NCBI GenBank assembly: GCA_045612845.1
Contig: JAZKZV010000003.1
Location: 1-64,000 of the forward strand
Origin: Ornithomonoglobus_A sp045612845
GTDB lineage: Bacteria > Bacillota > Clostridia > UBA1381
DNA length: 64,000 nt
Direction of reading: 5' to 3'
Shown here: piece by piece, positions 16,159 through 24,616 of the stretch
Layout of the letters: the number at the start of each line of letters is the position of its first letter
How positions within the stretch are numbered: position 1 is the first letter of the stretch
The notes under the pieces: generated by a model
Seen by the model: the letters and a program-made list of their open reading frames with translations, nothing else
Databases searched by the model: none
What the model was told of the DNA's origin: nothing
Translations under genes and position numbers: made by a program

Positions 16159-16569
16159 ATGCGAATACTTGGTATAGATTATGGCGATGCACGTGTAGGC
16201 GTTGCGGTTACTGATCTTTTAGGTTTTATGGCAAATGGTGTAAAAACAATTCAGAACAAAAGTAAAAAAAAGCTTTTTAGCGAATTAAAAACAGTAATCG
16301 ATGAATACAAACCCGAAAAAATAGTTGTAGGTCTTCCCAAAAACATGGATGGCAGTGAGGGTTTTCGTGTAGATGCAACACACGAGTTTGTTGAGGGTTT
16401 AAAAAGCATTTACAGTGGCGAGGTTGTTCTTCAGGACGAGCGTCTGACTTCGGCAGAGGCAAAGAGATATTTAACTGCCACAAACACCTTTGGTAAAAAG
16501 AGAAAAGACGTATTGGATACTGTTGCGGCATGCCTTATTTTGGAGCAATATCTGCAATCTCAAAGATAA
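16159..16569 (+). CDS. ruvX: RuvX/YqgF Holliday junction resolvase-like nuclease
   Basis: A 136-residue RNase H-fold protein linked to recombination and to 16S rRNA 5'-end processing. The N-terminus MRILGIDYGDARVGVAV carries the metal aspartate. GLPKNMDGSEG, the ERLTSAEA segment and DTVAACLIL near the C-terminus are family hallmarks. CGGAGG precedes the ATG. It stands alone, 24 bases before the rplU promoter. Confidence 0.93.
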   Translation: MRILGIDYGDARVGVAVTDLLGFMANGVKTIQNKSKKKLFSELKTVIDEYKPEKIVVGLPKNMDGSEGFRVDATHEFVEGLKSIYSGEVVLQDERLTSAEAKRYLTATNTFGKKRKDVLDTVAACLILEQYLQSQR

Positions 16570-16592
16570 TTAAAAAATTTTATTAAAAAGAC

Positions 16593-16621
16593 TTGACATT
16601 AAGGTAAAATAATGGTACAAT
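16593..16621 (+). promoter_or_regulatory. Sigma-A promoter of rplU-rpmA
   Basis: TTGACA at 16593-16598, 17-base spacer, TACAAT at 16616-16621. Confidence 0.85.
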
Positions 16622-16626
16622 GTTAT

Positions 16627-16705
16627 GGCGACCGCATAGATTGGGTTATAAATCCGAAAGGTACCCTTAATAGCGTGTCCTCAAATAAAAAACAGGAGGT
16701 GTAGA
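16627..16705 (+). ncRNA. L21 leader RNA
   Basis: The 80-base leader between promoter and rplU contains the blocks CGACCGCATAGATTGGG, ATCCGAAAGGTACCC and GCGTGTCC, which match the Firmicutes ribosomal L21 leader motif as I know it. Such leaders are thought to allow autoregulation by L21. Confidence 0.75.
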
Positions 16706-16707
16706 AT

Positions 16708-17019
16708 ATGTACGCAGTTATCGTTACAGGCGGAAAGCAGTACAAGGTATCAGAAGGTGATACACTATTTGTAGAAAAGCTTGAGCTTGAAGAAGGTGCA
16801 GCAGTAACATTTGACCAGATTCTTATGACTGCTGACGGTGAAAACGTAAAGGTTGGCGCTCCCACAGTTGAAGGCGCAACAGTTGAGGCTAAGGTTCTTA
16901 AGAACGGAAAGGCTAAGAAGATTTACGTTTACAAGATGAAGAGAAAGAAGAACGAAAGAACTAAGAAAGGTCATAGACAACCTTTCACAAAGATTGAAAT
17001 CACAAAAATTAACGCATAA
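16708..17019 (+). CDS. rplU: 50S ribosomal protein L21
   Basis: A 23S rRNA-binding large-subunit protein, 103 residues, with the family start MYAVIVTGGKQYKV and the C-terminal basic KGHRQPFT. CAGGAGGTG precedes the ATG. It heads the rplU-rpmA-obgE unit; the ysxB/prp gene that commonly lies between rplU and rpmA in Firmicutes is absent. Confidence 0.97.
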   Translation: MYAVIVTGGKQYKVSEGDTLFVEKLELEEGAAVTFDQILMTADGENVKVGAPTVEGATVEAKVLKNGKAKKIYVYKMKRKKNERTKKGHRQPFTKIEITKINA

Positions 17020-17061
17020 TTTTGCAAACTAATACACATTAACGGAAACGAGGTGTTATAA

Positions 17062-17316
17062 ATGGCTCATAAAAAAGGTATGGGTAGTACAAAAAACGGT
17101 CGTGATAGCGAATCTAAAAGACTTGGTGCTAAGAGAGCTGACGGTCAATTTGTTTTGGCAGGAAACATTCTTGTAAGACAAAGAGGTACAAAAATTCATC
17201 CGGGTAACAATGTAGGAATCGGCAGCGACGATACATTATTTGCTTTGGTTGACGGAACAGTTAGATTTGAAAGAAAAGGCAGAGACAAGAAACAGTGCAG
17301 TGTCTATGCTGACTAA
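17062..17316 (+). CDS. rpmA: 50S ribosomal protein L27, without Prp-cleaved extension
   Basis: An 84-residue L27 whose N-terminus reaches the peptidyl-transferase centre. It starts MAHKKGMGSTKNGRDS, so it lacks the short N-terminal extension that many Firmicutes L27 proteins carry and that Prp protease removes. This agrees with the absence of prp from the 42-base gap upstream. ACGAGGTG precedes the ATG. Confidence 0.96.
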   Translation: MAHKKGMGSTKNGRDSESKRLGAKRADGQFVLAGNILVRQRGTKIHPGNNVGIGSDDTLFALVDGTVRFERKGRDKKQCSVYAD

Positions 17317-17338
17317 TTCGTATTGAATTAACGATATT

Positions 17339-17395
17339 GGCGGGTTTGGTCCGTTTGCAGTTTCAGGATTGTTTCTGTACTCTGCAAACAGACAA
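17339..17395 (+). repeat. Long hairpin between rpmA and obgE
   Basis: GGCG, GTTTG, GTC and GTTTGCAG on the left pair with CTGCAAAC, GAC, AAAC and CGCC on the right. There is no clean T-run, so it is not a typical terminator; it may tune obgE expression or mRNA decay. Confidence 0.6.
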
Positions 17396-17427
17396 ACTCG
17401 CCTTTGGTATTTAAAGAGGAAATTAGT

Positions 17428-18705
17428 ATGTTTATTGATAAAGCAAAAATATTTGTAAAAGCCGGTAATGGCGGTAACGGTTCAATATCATTCAGACGCG
17501 AAAAGTATATCGCTGCAGGCGGTCCTGATGGCGGAGACGGGGGTAAAGGCGGAAATGTAATTTTCCGTGTTAAGCTGGGTATGACAACACTCATGGACTT
17601 CCGCTACAAACGCAAATATGTTGCACAGCCGGGTACAGATGGCAGTGGCAAAAGACAGCGCGGCAAAAACGGTGACGACATTGTTATACACGTACCTCAG
17701 GGCACCATTGTCCGTGATGCACAGAGTAATCGTATAATAGCTGACCTCTCCGACCCCGAAAAAGATGTTATTATCGCACGTGGCGGAAATGGCGGTTGGG
17801 GCAATGCACACTTTGCAACCGCAGTCAGACAGACTCCTAATTTTGCAAAAAATGGCCAGAGCGGAGATGAACGCGAGATTATTCTCGAGCTAAAACTTCT
17901 TGCCGATGTGGGACTTGTAGGATTTCCTAATGTAGGAAAATCCACATTGCTTTCACAGACCACAAAAGCAGACCCAAAAATTGCAAACTATCACTTTACA
18001 ACTCTTGAACCCAATCTTGGTGTTGTAGATTTAGGAGGCGGAAAAAGCTTTGTTTTGGCCGACATTCCCGGAATTATCGAGGGTGCAAGCGAGGGAGTAG
18101 GTCTTGGTCATGAATTTTTACGTCATATCGAAAGAACAAGAATATTGATACACGTTGTTGACGTATCATCTATAGAGGGAAGAAATCCAATCGAGGACTT
18201 TGATATAATAAATGACGAACTGTCAAAATACGACTTTGAGTTAGAGGAACGCCCGCAGATTATTGCAGCAAACAAAACTGATATAATTCAAGATCAAGAG
18301 GCGTACGATAAATTTCTTGCCGAGATGAAAAACCGCGGAAACATTGTTTTTGAAATAAGTGCCGCAACACAAAAAGGCGTTAAAGAACTTATGATGAAAA
18401 CCTACGAAGAGCTTTCCAAGCTTCCTCCAATCCGTGTATATGAGCCTGAAATGGACATCAACGAGGAAGAATTCTTCGAAGATGATGCAGGCTTTAGTGT
18501 ACGTCGTGAAAACGAAACATTCGTTGTTGAAGGTCCCTGGATTGAGGCAGTCGGCGGCAGTGTAAACTTCTCGGACAGAGAATCACTGCAGTATTTCCAG
18601 CGTATGCTTCTAAAACGCGGTGTTATTGAGGAGTTAGTCAAAAAAGGAATACAAGAGGGACAAATAGTAAGAATTGGCGACCTCGAATTTGAATTTATTT
18701 ATTAA
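17428..18705 (+). CDS. obgE: Obg-family GTPase
   Basis: Obg is an essential GTPase in ribosome assembly and, in spore formers, in stress and sporulation signalling. The 425-residue protein has the Gly-rich Obg fold (1-158), a G domain with the P-loop GFPNVGKST (165-173), DIPG and NKTD, and a C-terminal OCT domain beginning near EEFFEDD. The ATG at 17428 follows AGAGGAAA; the longer frame from 17404 lacks the family start MFIDKAKIFVKAG. Confidence 0.96.
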   Translation: MFIDKAKIFVKAGNGGNGSISFRREKYIAAGGPDGGDGGKGGNVIFRVKLGMTTLMDFRYKRKYVAQPGTDGSGKRQRGKNGDDIVIHVPQGTIVRDAQSNRIIADLSDPEKDVIIARGGNGGWGNAHFATAVRQTPNFAKNGQSGDEREIILELKLLADVGLVGFPNVGKSTLLSQTTKADPKIANYHFTTLEPNLGVVDLGGGKSFVLADIPGIIEGASEGVGLGHEFLRHIERTRILIHVVDVSSIEGRNPIEDFDIINDELSKYDFELEERPQIIAANKTDIIQDQEAYDKFLAEMKNRGNIVFEISAATQKGVKELMMKTYEELSKLPPIRVYEPEMDINEEEFFEDDAGFSVRRENETFVVEGPWIEAVGGSVNFSDRESLQYFQRMLLKRGVIEELVKKGIQEGQIVRIGDLEFEFIY

Positions 18706-18734
18706 AATGTTTAAAATTTTTTAACAAATAACTA

Positions 18735-18763
18735 TTGATTTTTCTGCCAAAAAATGATATATT
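18735..18763 (+). promoter_or_regulatory. Sigma-A promoter of the two anchored repeat proteins
   Basis: TTGATT at 18735-18740, 17-base spacer, TATATT at 18758-18763. Confidence 0.7.
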
Positions 18764-18799
18764 ATTATTTAGTTGAGAAATCGAAAGGAGAAATGCTTT

Positions 18800-19387
18800 A
18801 TGGCAAAAAATAATGGACAAAAAAAATCCGGTAATAGCTTACTTAATATAATTATAACAATCGTTATGATTGTAGTTATAGGTATTTCGGTGTACGCAAT
18901 ATATTCTACAGTATCAACAAGAGTAATAAGTTCTCAGATTGAATCAGGTCAAAGAGAGTCAACATTGGAATATATGGCAAAAACTGAGGGTGTTTCGATC
19001 GATGAATTTATCGAAAAATATGGTTTAAAAGATGCAGGACTTTCAAAAAATTCTCCTCAGACAGACGTTATTGGTAAAATGACACTGGCAAATTATACTG
19101 CATTTGCAGGAACAACTGTTGAAGAGCTTTTAAAACAATATTACCTCGAGGATAAGGCTGATGGTAACACACTTTATTCAGACTTTGAGGCTATGTGGAC
19201 TGTAAAAGCCATGGTACAAAATGATGAGGAATCATTTAAGCAGTTAAAAGAGTACTACGCTCTTGATGATAGCATAACAATGGATACTCCATGGTCAGAA
19301 GTAGAGCCTATTATCCAAGCAAAGATTGAAGAATTACAAAATGCAACTCCTGCACCATCACAAGAGGCACAAACAGAAACTGAATAA
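18800..19387 (+). CDS. Anchored protein with three helical repeat units
   Basis: I do not recognise a named family. The 195-residue protein has a basic N-terminus and one membrane helix (about 14-36). About three 40-residue units of the form G-x-(3)-E/D-E-L/F-x-x-x-Y-x-L-x-D follow, visible as SIDEFIEKYGLKD, TVEELLKQYYLED and SFKQLKEYYALDD. The last ends ITMDTPWSEVEPI. The C-terminus is Gln/Glu-rich. The ATG at 18800 is 9 bases after AAAGGAG. It is paralogous to the next gene and likely works with it at the outer membrane face; the function is unknown. Confidence 0.75.
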   Translation: MAKNNGQKKSGNSLLNIIITIVMIVVIGISVYAIYSTVSTRVISSQIESGQRESTLEYMAKTEGVSIDEFIEKYGLKDAGLSKNSPQTDVIGKMTLANYTAFAGTTVEELLKQYYLEDKADGNTLYSDFEAMWTVKAMVQNDEESFKQLKEYYALDDSITMDTPWSEVEPIIQAKIEELQNATPAPSQEAQTETE

Positions 19388-19408
19388 TAAGAAAGGACGG
19401 AAATTAAA

Positions 19409-20233
19409 ATGAACGAAGAAAATAAGAACGAATTAGAAAACGAAGAAGTTGTTGAATCTACAACCGAAGAAACAGTTGAAGAAGTTGTAGAAGAGGTTGC
19501 TGAAGAAGTTGAAGAAGCAGCTGAAGAAGTAACAGAAGAGGTAATAGTTGAGGAATCTGTTGAAGATGCCCCTGTTGAGGTAGTTGCAAGCGAAGTTACT
19601 GAAGCACCTAAGAAAAATGGCGCTAAGATTGCAATTATCGCAGGTATTTGCGTGGTTGTTGTAGCTGTTATTGTAGCTGCAGTATTACTTTTAACAGGCA
19701 ACAAATACAACAGAAAGTATATCGATACAACAGGCAGAACAGTAGCAGAGGTAGCCGACCTTATGGGATATGACTATGCAGATTTCCTTGCAAAGTATCA
19801 ACTTCCGGCTAATATGCCAAAGAACACATATGAATCTGCTGCAATGTACACAATGCCACTTAGCGCAATATCAGAAATGTATGGTATGACTGTAGACGAA
19901 TTAAAAACAGAGCTTGGTCTTGGCGATAATGTTGATGAAACAACAACATGGGGCGATGCACAAGACAAGGCAACTCTTGCTAAATTTGTCGGAGAAGAGG
20001 CTCTTGAACAGTTCAAGGAGCAATATGGTCTTGGTGATGAAATCACAGGCGAAACAAAATGGGGCGAAGTAAGACCAATCGTTGACCAATTCGAAAGAGA
20101 CAGGATGTTAGAAGAGAAAAAAGCTCAGGAAGAGGCACTAAAAGCACCTGAAGAAGATGTTGTACCTGAGGATAGCGAAGCAGTGGCTGAAGATGCCCCC
20201 ACCAAGGAAGCAACCGAAGAAAGTGCACAATAA
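19409..20233 (+). CDS. Anchored protein with acidic N-terminus and three helical repeat units
   Basis: A 274-residue paralogue of the preceding gene. Residues 1-70 are extremely rich in Glu and Val, probably a disordered or coiled cytoplasmic segment. A membrane helix (about 74-96) and three repeat units follow. The last two carry LGLGDNVDETTTW and YGLGDEITGETKWGEVRPI. The shared W-x-E-V-x-P-I signature links it to the upstream protein. The C-terminus is again acidic. It starts 21 bases after its neighbour with an AAAGGACGG site, and ends at a terminator, so the pair is a unit. Confidence 0.75.
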   Translation: MNEENKNELENEEVVESTTEETVEEVVEEVAEEVEEAAEEVTEEVIVEESVEDAPVEVVASEVTEAPKKNGAKIAIIAGICVVVVAVIVAAVLLLTGNKYNRKYIDTTGRTVAEVADLMGYDYADFLAKYQLPANMPKNTYESAAMYTMPLSAISEMYGMTVDELKTELGLGDNVDETTTWGDAQDKATLAKFVGEEALEQFKEQYGLGDEITGETKWGEVRPIVDQFERDRMLEEKKAQEEALKAPEEDVVPEDSEAVAEDAPTKEATEESAQ

Positions 20234-20249
20234 TAAAAAATATATAAAA

Positions 20250-20278
20250 ACAGAGGCAAATGTTTGCCTCTGTTTTTT
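20250..20278 (+). terminator. Terminator after the repeat-protein pair
   Basis: ACAGAGGCAAA and TTTGCCTCTGT form the stem, followed by TTTTTT. Confidence 0.88.
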
Positions 20279-20289
20279 GATGTTCTAAA

Positions 20290-21531
20290 TTAAATATCAT
20301 AGTCAAGCTTAAATTTCTCACCGCAACCATACTTTTCGTATACGTAGTCGATATCCTTATCTCCTCTGCCCGAAAGACAAGCAAGTATCGAACCGCTTTT
20401 GTGTTCCTTTGCATACTTAATAGCATATGCTACTGCATGTGCACTCTCGATTGCAGGGATTATACCCTCGTATCTTGAAAGCAGGAAGAATGCCTCCATT
20501 GCCTCTTCATCAGATATTGTTGTATAATTTACTCTGCCCAAATCTCTTAAATGTGCATGTTCAGGACCTACACCAGGATAGTCAAGTCCGCTTGCGATTG
20601 AATATACAGGAAGTGGTTCGCCATTCTCATCCTGAAGAACGTAGGTGTCGAAACCATGGATTCTTCCCTTTGTACCATATTGCATTGTTGCTGCATGATC
20701 ACCAATGTTGCTACCCTTGCCCAAAGGCTCTATTCCGTAGATTTCAACAGGGTCTGCTAAAAATGGAACAAACATACCAAGTGAGTTTGAACCGCCGCCA
20801 ACACTTGCGCACACTGCATCAGGCATAATTCCTGTCATCTCTAAAAATTGCTCTCTTGCCTCTATACCTATAACGGATTGGAAATCTCTTACCATTTTGG
20901 GGAACGGATGCGGACCAAGTGCTGAGCCTATGCAATAGATTGCATTGTCGTACTCGTTAAGATATGCCTCAAATGCCGCGTCTACCGCTTCCTTTAGTGT
21001 TTTTAGTCCCTTTGTAACAGGTACTACGTTTGCGCCAAGCATTTTCATACGTACAACGTTTGGATGTTGCTTTTCGATATCAACCTCACCCATATACACG
21101 TCGCACTCCATACCAAAGTATGCAGCAGCAGTTGCAATAGCAACACCGTGCTGACCTGCGCCTGTTTCGGCAATTAGCTTTTTCTTGCCCATATATTTTG
21201 CTAATAGGCCCTCGCCCATACAGTGATTTAACTTGTGTGCACCTGTGTGGTTAAGGTCTTCTCTCTTTAAATAAATCTGGCAGTTACCGAATATCTTAGA
21301 AAGTCTTTCGCAGTGATATACGGGTGTGGGTCTGCCTTGAAATTCTTTTCTTATTCTTCTTAGCTCGTTAATAAACTGTGCAGAATGGCAAATCGCCTCA
21401 TAAGCGTCATCTGCCTCTTTAAATGCGGGAATCAGTTTTTCAGGAAGATATGCTCCGCCATACTCACCAAAATATCCGTCTTTGTTTGGATTTTCCTTTA
21501 AATAATTATCAAAATCTCTGTACTTATTCAT
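20290..21531 (-). CDS. trpB: Tryptophan synthase beta chain
   Basis: TrpB condenses indole and serine to tryptophan using PLP. The 413-residue protein is of the TrpB1 type: FGEYGGAYLPE at the N-terminus, PLP lysine K100 in HTGAHKLN, and GGGSNSLGMF. The ATG at 21531 follows AAAGGGG; the longer upstream frame runs through the T-box leader and is rejected. No trpA or other trp gene adjoins it, so it may use indole from elsewhere or pair with a distant TrpA. Expression is controlled by a tRNA-Trp T-box. Confidence 0.95.
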   Translation of the reverse strand: MNKYRDFDNYLKENPNKDGYFGEYGGAYLPEKLIPAFKEADDAYEAICHSAQFINELRRIRKEFQGRPTPVYHCERLSKIFGNCQIYLKREDLNHTGAHKLNHCMGEGLLAKYMGKKKLIAETGAGQHGVAIATAAAYFGMECDVYMGEVDIEKQHPNVVRMKMLGANVVPVTKGLKTLKEAVDAAFEAYLNEYDNAIYCIGSALGPHPFPKMVRDFQSVIGIEAREQFLEMTGIMPDAVCASVGGGSNSLGMFVPFLADPVEIYGIEPLGKGSNIGDHAATMQYGTKGRIHGFDTYVLQDENGEPLPVYSIASGLDYPGVGPEHAHLRDLGRVNYTTISDEEAMEAFFLLSRYEGIIPAIESAHAVAYAIKYAKEHKSGSILACLSGRGDKDIDYVYEKYGCGEKFKLDYDI

Positions 21532-21587
21532 TTTGTTTCCCCTTTCATTTTTAAACAAATCTATTTGTATTTTTGGAATAGGAAAAT

Positions 21588-21864
21588 AAAAAAATCCTAT
21601 CCCACAAAATGCTGGGACAGGAGAAAATATTCCTGCGGTGCCACCCGGCTTGATATAGCTAAGCCATATCCACTTTACACATACAAACATATGCTGACTT
21701 TTGGTTACGAAGTGTCCTACTCCGTCGCACATACTAAAGGCTATACCTCGTTCTGATTGCCCTCGGAAGTCCATTCGGTTTTACATTTTTCGCTATAATC
21801 ACACCATCTATAGCTCTCTCTTGAAAAAGAGGTAAAACTTACTTACTCTCCCTCAACGGTTTAT
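21588..21864 (-). ncRNA. T-box leader, tRNA-Trp specific, controlling trpB
   Basis: On the minus strand stem I contains AGAGAG and GGTGTGA elements and the specifier TGG (21773-21771) inside GAATGGACTTCCGAG. The T-box sequence GGGTGGCACCGCAGG is at 21646-21632; its TGGC would pair with a GCCA acceptor end, fitting the G discriminator of bacterial tRNA-Trp. The terminator TCCTGTCCCA/TGGGATAGGA with a T-run is at 21622-21588. Uncharged tRNA-Trp should favour read-through. Confidence 0.93.
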
Positions 21865-21870
21865 ACTGAA

Positions 21871-21899
21871 ATTTTACCACATTATATTTAAGTTGTCAA
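21871..21899 (-). promoter_or_regulatory. Sigma-A promoter of the trpB T-box transcript
   Basis: On the minus strand TTGACA (21899-21894), 17-base spacer, TAAAAT (21876-21871). Confidence 0.85.
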
Positions 21900-21935
21900 T
21901 ATATTTTAAAAATTTTTTGCCATTACAATCAATAA

Positions 21936-21970
21936 AAAACCTCTTTCGGATATATCCGAAAGAGGTTTTT
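21936..21970 (-). terminator. Terminator after the capA-like gene
   Basis: AAAACCTCTTTCGGATAT is mirrored by ATATCCGAAAGAGGTTTT on each strand, with flanking T-runs. It starts 2 bases from the stop of the CapA-like gene. Confidence 0.88.
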
Positions 21971-21971
21971 A

Positions 21972-23147
21972 CTATACCATTTCTACATCTAAAATTTCGC
22001 CATTTTGCAGTTTTTTAATCATTTCTATATATGGTGCCATAGCATCTGTTTTTTGCTCACAATATGCTTTAAAATATGTAGTGTAAAGCTCGTTATGGCT
22101 TTCGCATGTAAAACCGTTTCTGACAAAAAGTGTGTTAAAGTCATCCCACGGTCTGCCATCAAACTTGAACCAGTCAATTACTTGGCTCATATAGTAAACC
22201 GACCATGCAACAGTTAAATTAGTGTATAATTCCTTGGTTTGCATAATTTGTGAGATATGGTCTATGTATTTTAAAGACTTTTCTTTATCCTCGTCCTTTT
22301 GTACTTCAAAAAAGCTTCCGTCATATGCTTGTCTGTATGGAATTATCTCGTACTTTACGCCATTCTCCTTAGAAAGCTCAAGGCTTACCATATAACCGTG
22401 CTCCCAGCCAAAGTTATAATTTTTTGTTTGCATAAAGAAGTTACCCAGACCATAGAAAATAGGCACATTATTATAAATCTCATAACCTTGTCTGCAATGC
22501 GCATGGCCAACAATTACGACGTCCGCACCCGACTCTGCAAAGAAACGACAAATCTTTTTCATACCCTTTCTTGGTAAAGGATTTTCTTCGTTTCCACCAT
22601 GTATGAACACTAAAACCTTGTCAGCAACTTCTTTTGCTTGTTTTATGATTTTTGATGTATCATAATAGTCAAGACCTGCCATACCCGGCTTGTTTTCTTC
22701 TGCTATGCCAAATTCATGTTCTGCACAGTTTATAATTCCAAGTTTAAGACCATTTTTTTCGATATAAAGCACCTTTTCGGCATCTTCTTTATTCTTACCT
22801 GCACCAACAGTCATCATTCCGATTTCTTGTATATGCTTGATTGTTTCTAAAAGTGCGTCATCGCCCTGGTCGCCCATATGGTTGTTCGCACACGCACCAA
22901 TATTAAAATTAAATTTCTTTAAAAATCCAAGATATTCAGTATTACTTCTTAAAGGCGGACCAGATTTTACAATCGGACTATCAACATCAGAAAATGCAGT
23001 TTCTACATTAAGCATAGAAAAATCGTGCATGCCGGCAATCTGTGCAATTTCCTTTGTGATTTCATCCTGAATTTTTTCGTCAAGTAGTTCGGGCTGATTA
23101 TATCTTACACAAAAATCTCCCGCAACAAGCAATTTAATGCCTTCCAT
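21972..23147 (-). CDS. CapA-family metallophosphatase-like protein
   Basis: A 391-residue member of the CapA/PgsA poly-gamma-glutamate family, with a calcineurin-like metallophosphoesterase fold. Metal-binding signatures are VAGDFCV, LNVETAFSD, CANNHMGDQG, FIHGGNE and GHAHCRQG. It lacks a signal peptide or membrane helix, unlike classical CapA, so it is probably cytosolic and need not make capsule. The ATG at 23147 follows AAGGAGG. It lies 11 bases after a CE15-like esterase gene, suggesting a joint role on a glycan or ester. Confidence 0.85.
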   Translation of the reverse strand: MEGIKLLVAGDFCVRYNQPELLDEKIQDEITKEIAQIAGMHDFSMLNVETAFSDVDSPIVKSGPPLRSNTEYLGFLKKFNFNIGACANNHMGDQGDDALLETIKHIQEIGMMTVGAGKNKEDAEKVLYIEKNGLKLGIINCAEHEFGIAEENKPGMAGLDYYDTSKIIKQAKEVADKVLVFIHGGNEENPLPRKGMKKICRFFAESGADVVIVGHAHCRQGYEIYNNVPIFYGLGNFFMQTKNYNFGWEHGYMVSLELSKENGVKYEIIPYRQAYDGSFFEVQKDEDKEKSLKYIDHISQIMQTKELYTNLTVAWSVYYMSQVIDWFKFDGRPWDDFNTLFVRNGFTCESHNELYTTYFKAYCEQKTDAMAPYIEMIKKLQNGEILDVEMV

Positions 23148-23158
23148 AACCGTCCTCC

Positions 23159-24250
23159 TTACTTCCACTTACTATCTAAAAAGTCTAAGAACATCTTCCA
23201 GTCATAATGTGTTATACCGTGGTCGCCCGGCTTGGAGTGATAACCAATTGAACCCTCATGGTATGCAGTTTCAATTTCTACCGGCTCGTCAGGGAGTACT
23301 ACACCCTTTTTGCCATACATTTCGTAAACCTCGCCTGCTAATCTGCAAGAACGACGCTCTGCCTCCGGGTCTGCCCAATCATCATTTGATGAGCTTGAAA
23401 CATAACAAAGTCTTGGAGCAAGCGAAGCTATAAGCATATGCTGGTCGACAGGCAAGAACTCCTCACGGTCATTGAATTTACGGTAGTTTTTGCAGAACCA
23501 GTCTGTTATGTTAATATCCTTTATGTGTTCTCCCACTTTGTCTCTGTGCATAGCAGCGCCTGCAGTACCTGAGTTATTCGATATTGCACATGCAATTCTC
23601 TTGTCCGTTGCACCGCACCAAAGCGCAGTTTTTCCACCTCTCGAGTGGCCCACAGAAACAATTTTATTCATATCAATATACGCAAGGGTTTCCAGATAGT
23701 CAACAACTCTTGAAAGTCCCCAGCTCCATGCCGAAATTGTAGCCCACGCATTGTCTTTTCTTTCTTCATAGCCGGGGAATGCGCTAAACACACCCTTCTT
23801 ATAATCTGCTTTGTGCTCCCAGTCAGGATATATTCCCGAAGCCGGCATAACATAAATTGCATACCCTCTTTTTGCTATTTCATCAAAATCTATGTACGGA
23901 CATTCAATTCCATTTTCCAAATCGAATCTATCTTCCTGATATTCGTGCATCAGATACACAAAAGCAGGAATTTTACCATCTATGTTCTGTGGCAAATAAC
24001 CATACACATTAAAAGAATAGTTTAAGAACGAAATACTTATTTTCTTAAAATCTATTTTGTGTCCGTTAAATGAATTCTTTTCTTCAACAACTTCAAACTT
24101 CATATTCACGGGACGCTCTACAGGACGTACACCGTATATGTATTCAGATAACAAATTCATAATTTCGGGACGTCTGAAATCCTCCCAGTCTTTGACAGTT
24201 TTAATATCCTCACCACTTAAGCTTTTTAATAGTTGGGGTATATTTGACAT
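23159..24250 (-). CDS. CE15-like carbohydrate esterase
   Basis: A 363-residue alpha/beta hydrolase like glucuronoyl/acetyl xylan esterases. The nucleophile is S203 in VGHSRGGKTAL, the characteristic CE15 motif, and the likely histidine is in GDHGITHYDW. No signal peptide is visible, so it should act on imported oligosaccharides. The ATG at 24250 is 9 bases after TTGGAGG; the frame from 24283 is rejected. It forms an operon with the CapA-like gene behind a sigma-A promoter. Confidence 0.85.
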   Translation of the reverse strand: MSNIPQLLKSLSGEDIKTVKDWEDFRRPEIMNLLSEYIYGVRPVERPVNMKFEVVEEKNSFNGHKIDFKKISISFLNYSFNVYGYLPQNIDGKIPAFVYLMHEYQEDRFDLENGIECPYIDFDEIAKRGYAIYVMPASGIYPDWEHKADYKKGVFSAFPGYEERKDNAWATISAWSWGLSRVVDYLETLAYIDMNKIVSVGHSRGGKTALWCGATDKRIACAISNNSGTAGAAMHRDKVGEHIKDINITDWFCKNYRKFNDREEFLPVDQHMLIASLAPRLCYVSSSSNDDWADPEAERRSCRLAGEVYEMYGKKGVVLPDEPVEIETAYHEGSIGYHSKPGDHGITHYDWKMFLDFLDSKWK

Positions 24251-24285
24251 TGCAGTTTTCCTCCAATCAGCGTAATTTCGCAATA

Positions 24286-24314
24286 ATTATAGCACCTTTA
24301 CTATATTTTGTCAA
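24286..24314 (-). promoter_or_regulatory. Sigma-A promoter of the esterase-capA pair
   Basis: On the minus strand TTGACA (24314-24309), 17-base spacer, TATAAT (24291-24286). Confidence 0.85.
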
Positions 24315-24417
24315 TGTATTTTATGTAACAAAAATATATTAAATAATATTTAGTAATCCTAAGATACTTCGCCCAAATATATCTATGTAAAAATCACAAG
24401 AACAAAAATTATTCTAA

Positions 24418-24447
24418 TAAAAAAACAAACTCGCCCAAACGAGTTTG
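24418..24447 (-). terminator. Second terminator downstream of the tRNA genes
   Basis: On the minus strand CAAACTCG/CGAGTTTG with a 6-base loop is followed by a run of eight T. Confidence 0.85.
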
Positions 24448-24508
24448 CATCACACTTTTTTAATATTGTATTAAAATCAAACTGTGGGTTTTATAAACCG
24501 CAGATAAG

Positions 24509-24540
24509 TAAAAATTCCCGTACTGGCGTACGAGAATTTT
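24509..24540 (-). terminator. Terminator just after tRNA-Gln
   Basis: On the minus strand AAATTC-CGTAC and GTACG-GAATTT pair with one mismatch around GCCA, followed by TTTTT. A further short hairpin (24482-24503, CTG/GGGTTT with AAACC/CAG) lies beyond it. Confidence 0.8.
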
Positions 24541-24545
24541 AGGAG

Positions 24546-24616
24546 CTGCGGAAGAAGGATTCGAACCCTCACAAGATGAGTCAGAGTCATATGTGCTACC
24601 CTTACACTATTCCGCA
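24546..24616 (-). tRNA. tRNA-Gln (anticodon CTG)
   Basis: The 71-base gene has acceptor arms TGCGGAA/TTCCGCA, D-stem GTGT/GCAC, anticodon loop CTCTGAC giving CTG, and T-arm GAGGG-TTCGAAT-CCTTC. The discriminator is G and CCA is not encoded. The first anticodon-stem pair is a T-C mismatch. It reads CAG codons. Confidence 0.9.

Noticed and set aside
20427..20828. 133-codon ORF antisense to trpB
   Set aside because: Shadow frame: trpB has clear family motifs and this frame has no ribosome site.
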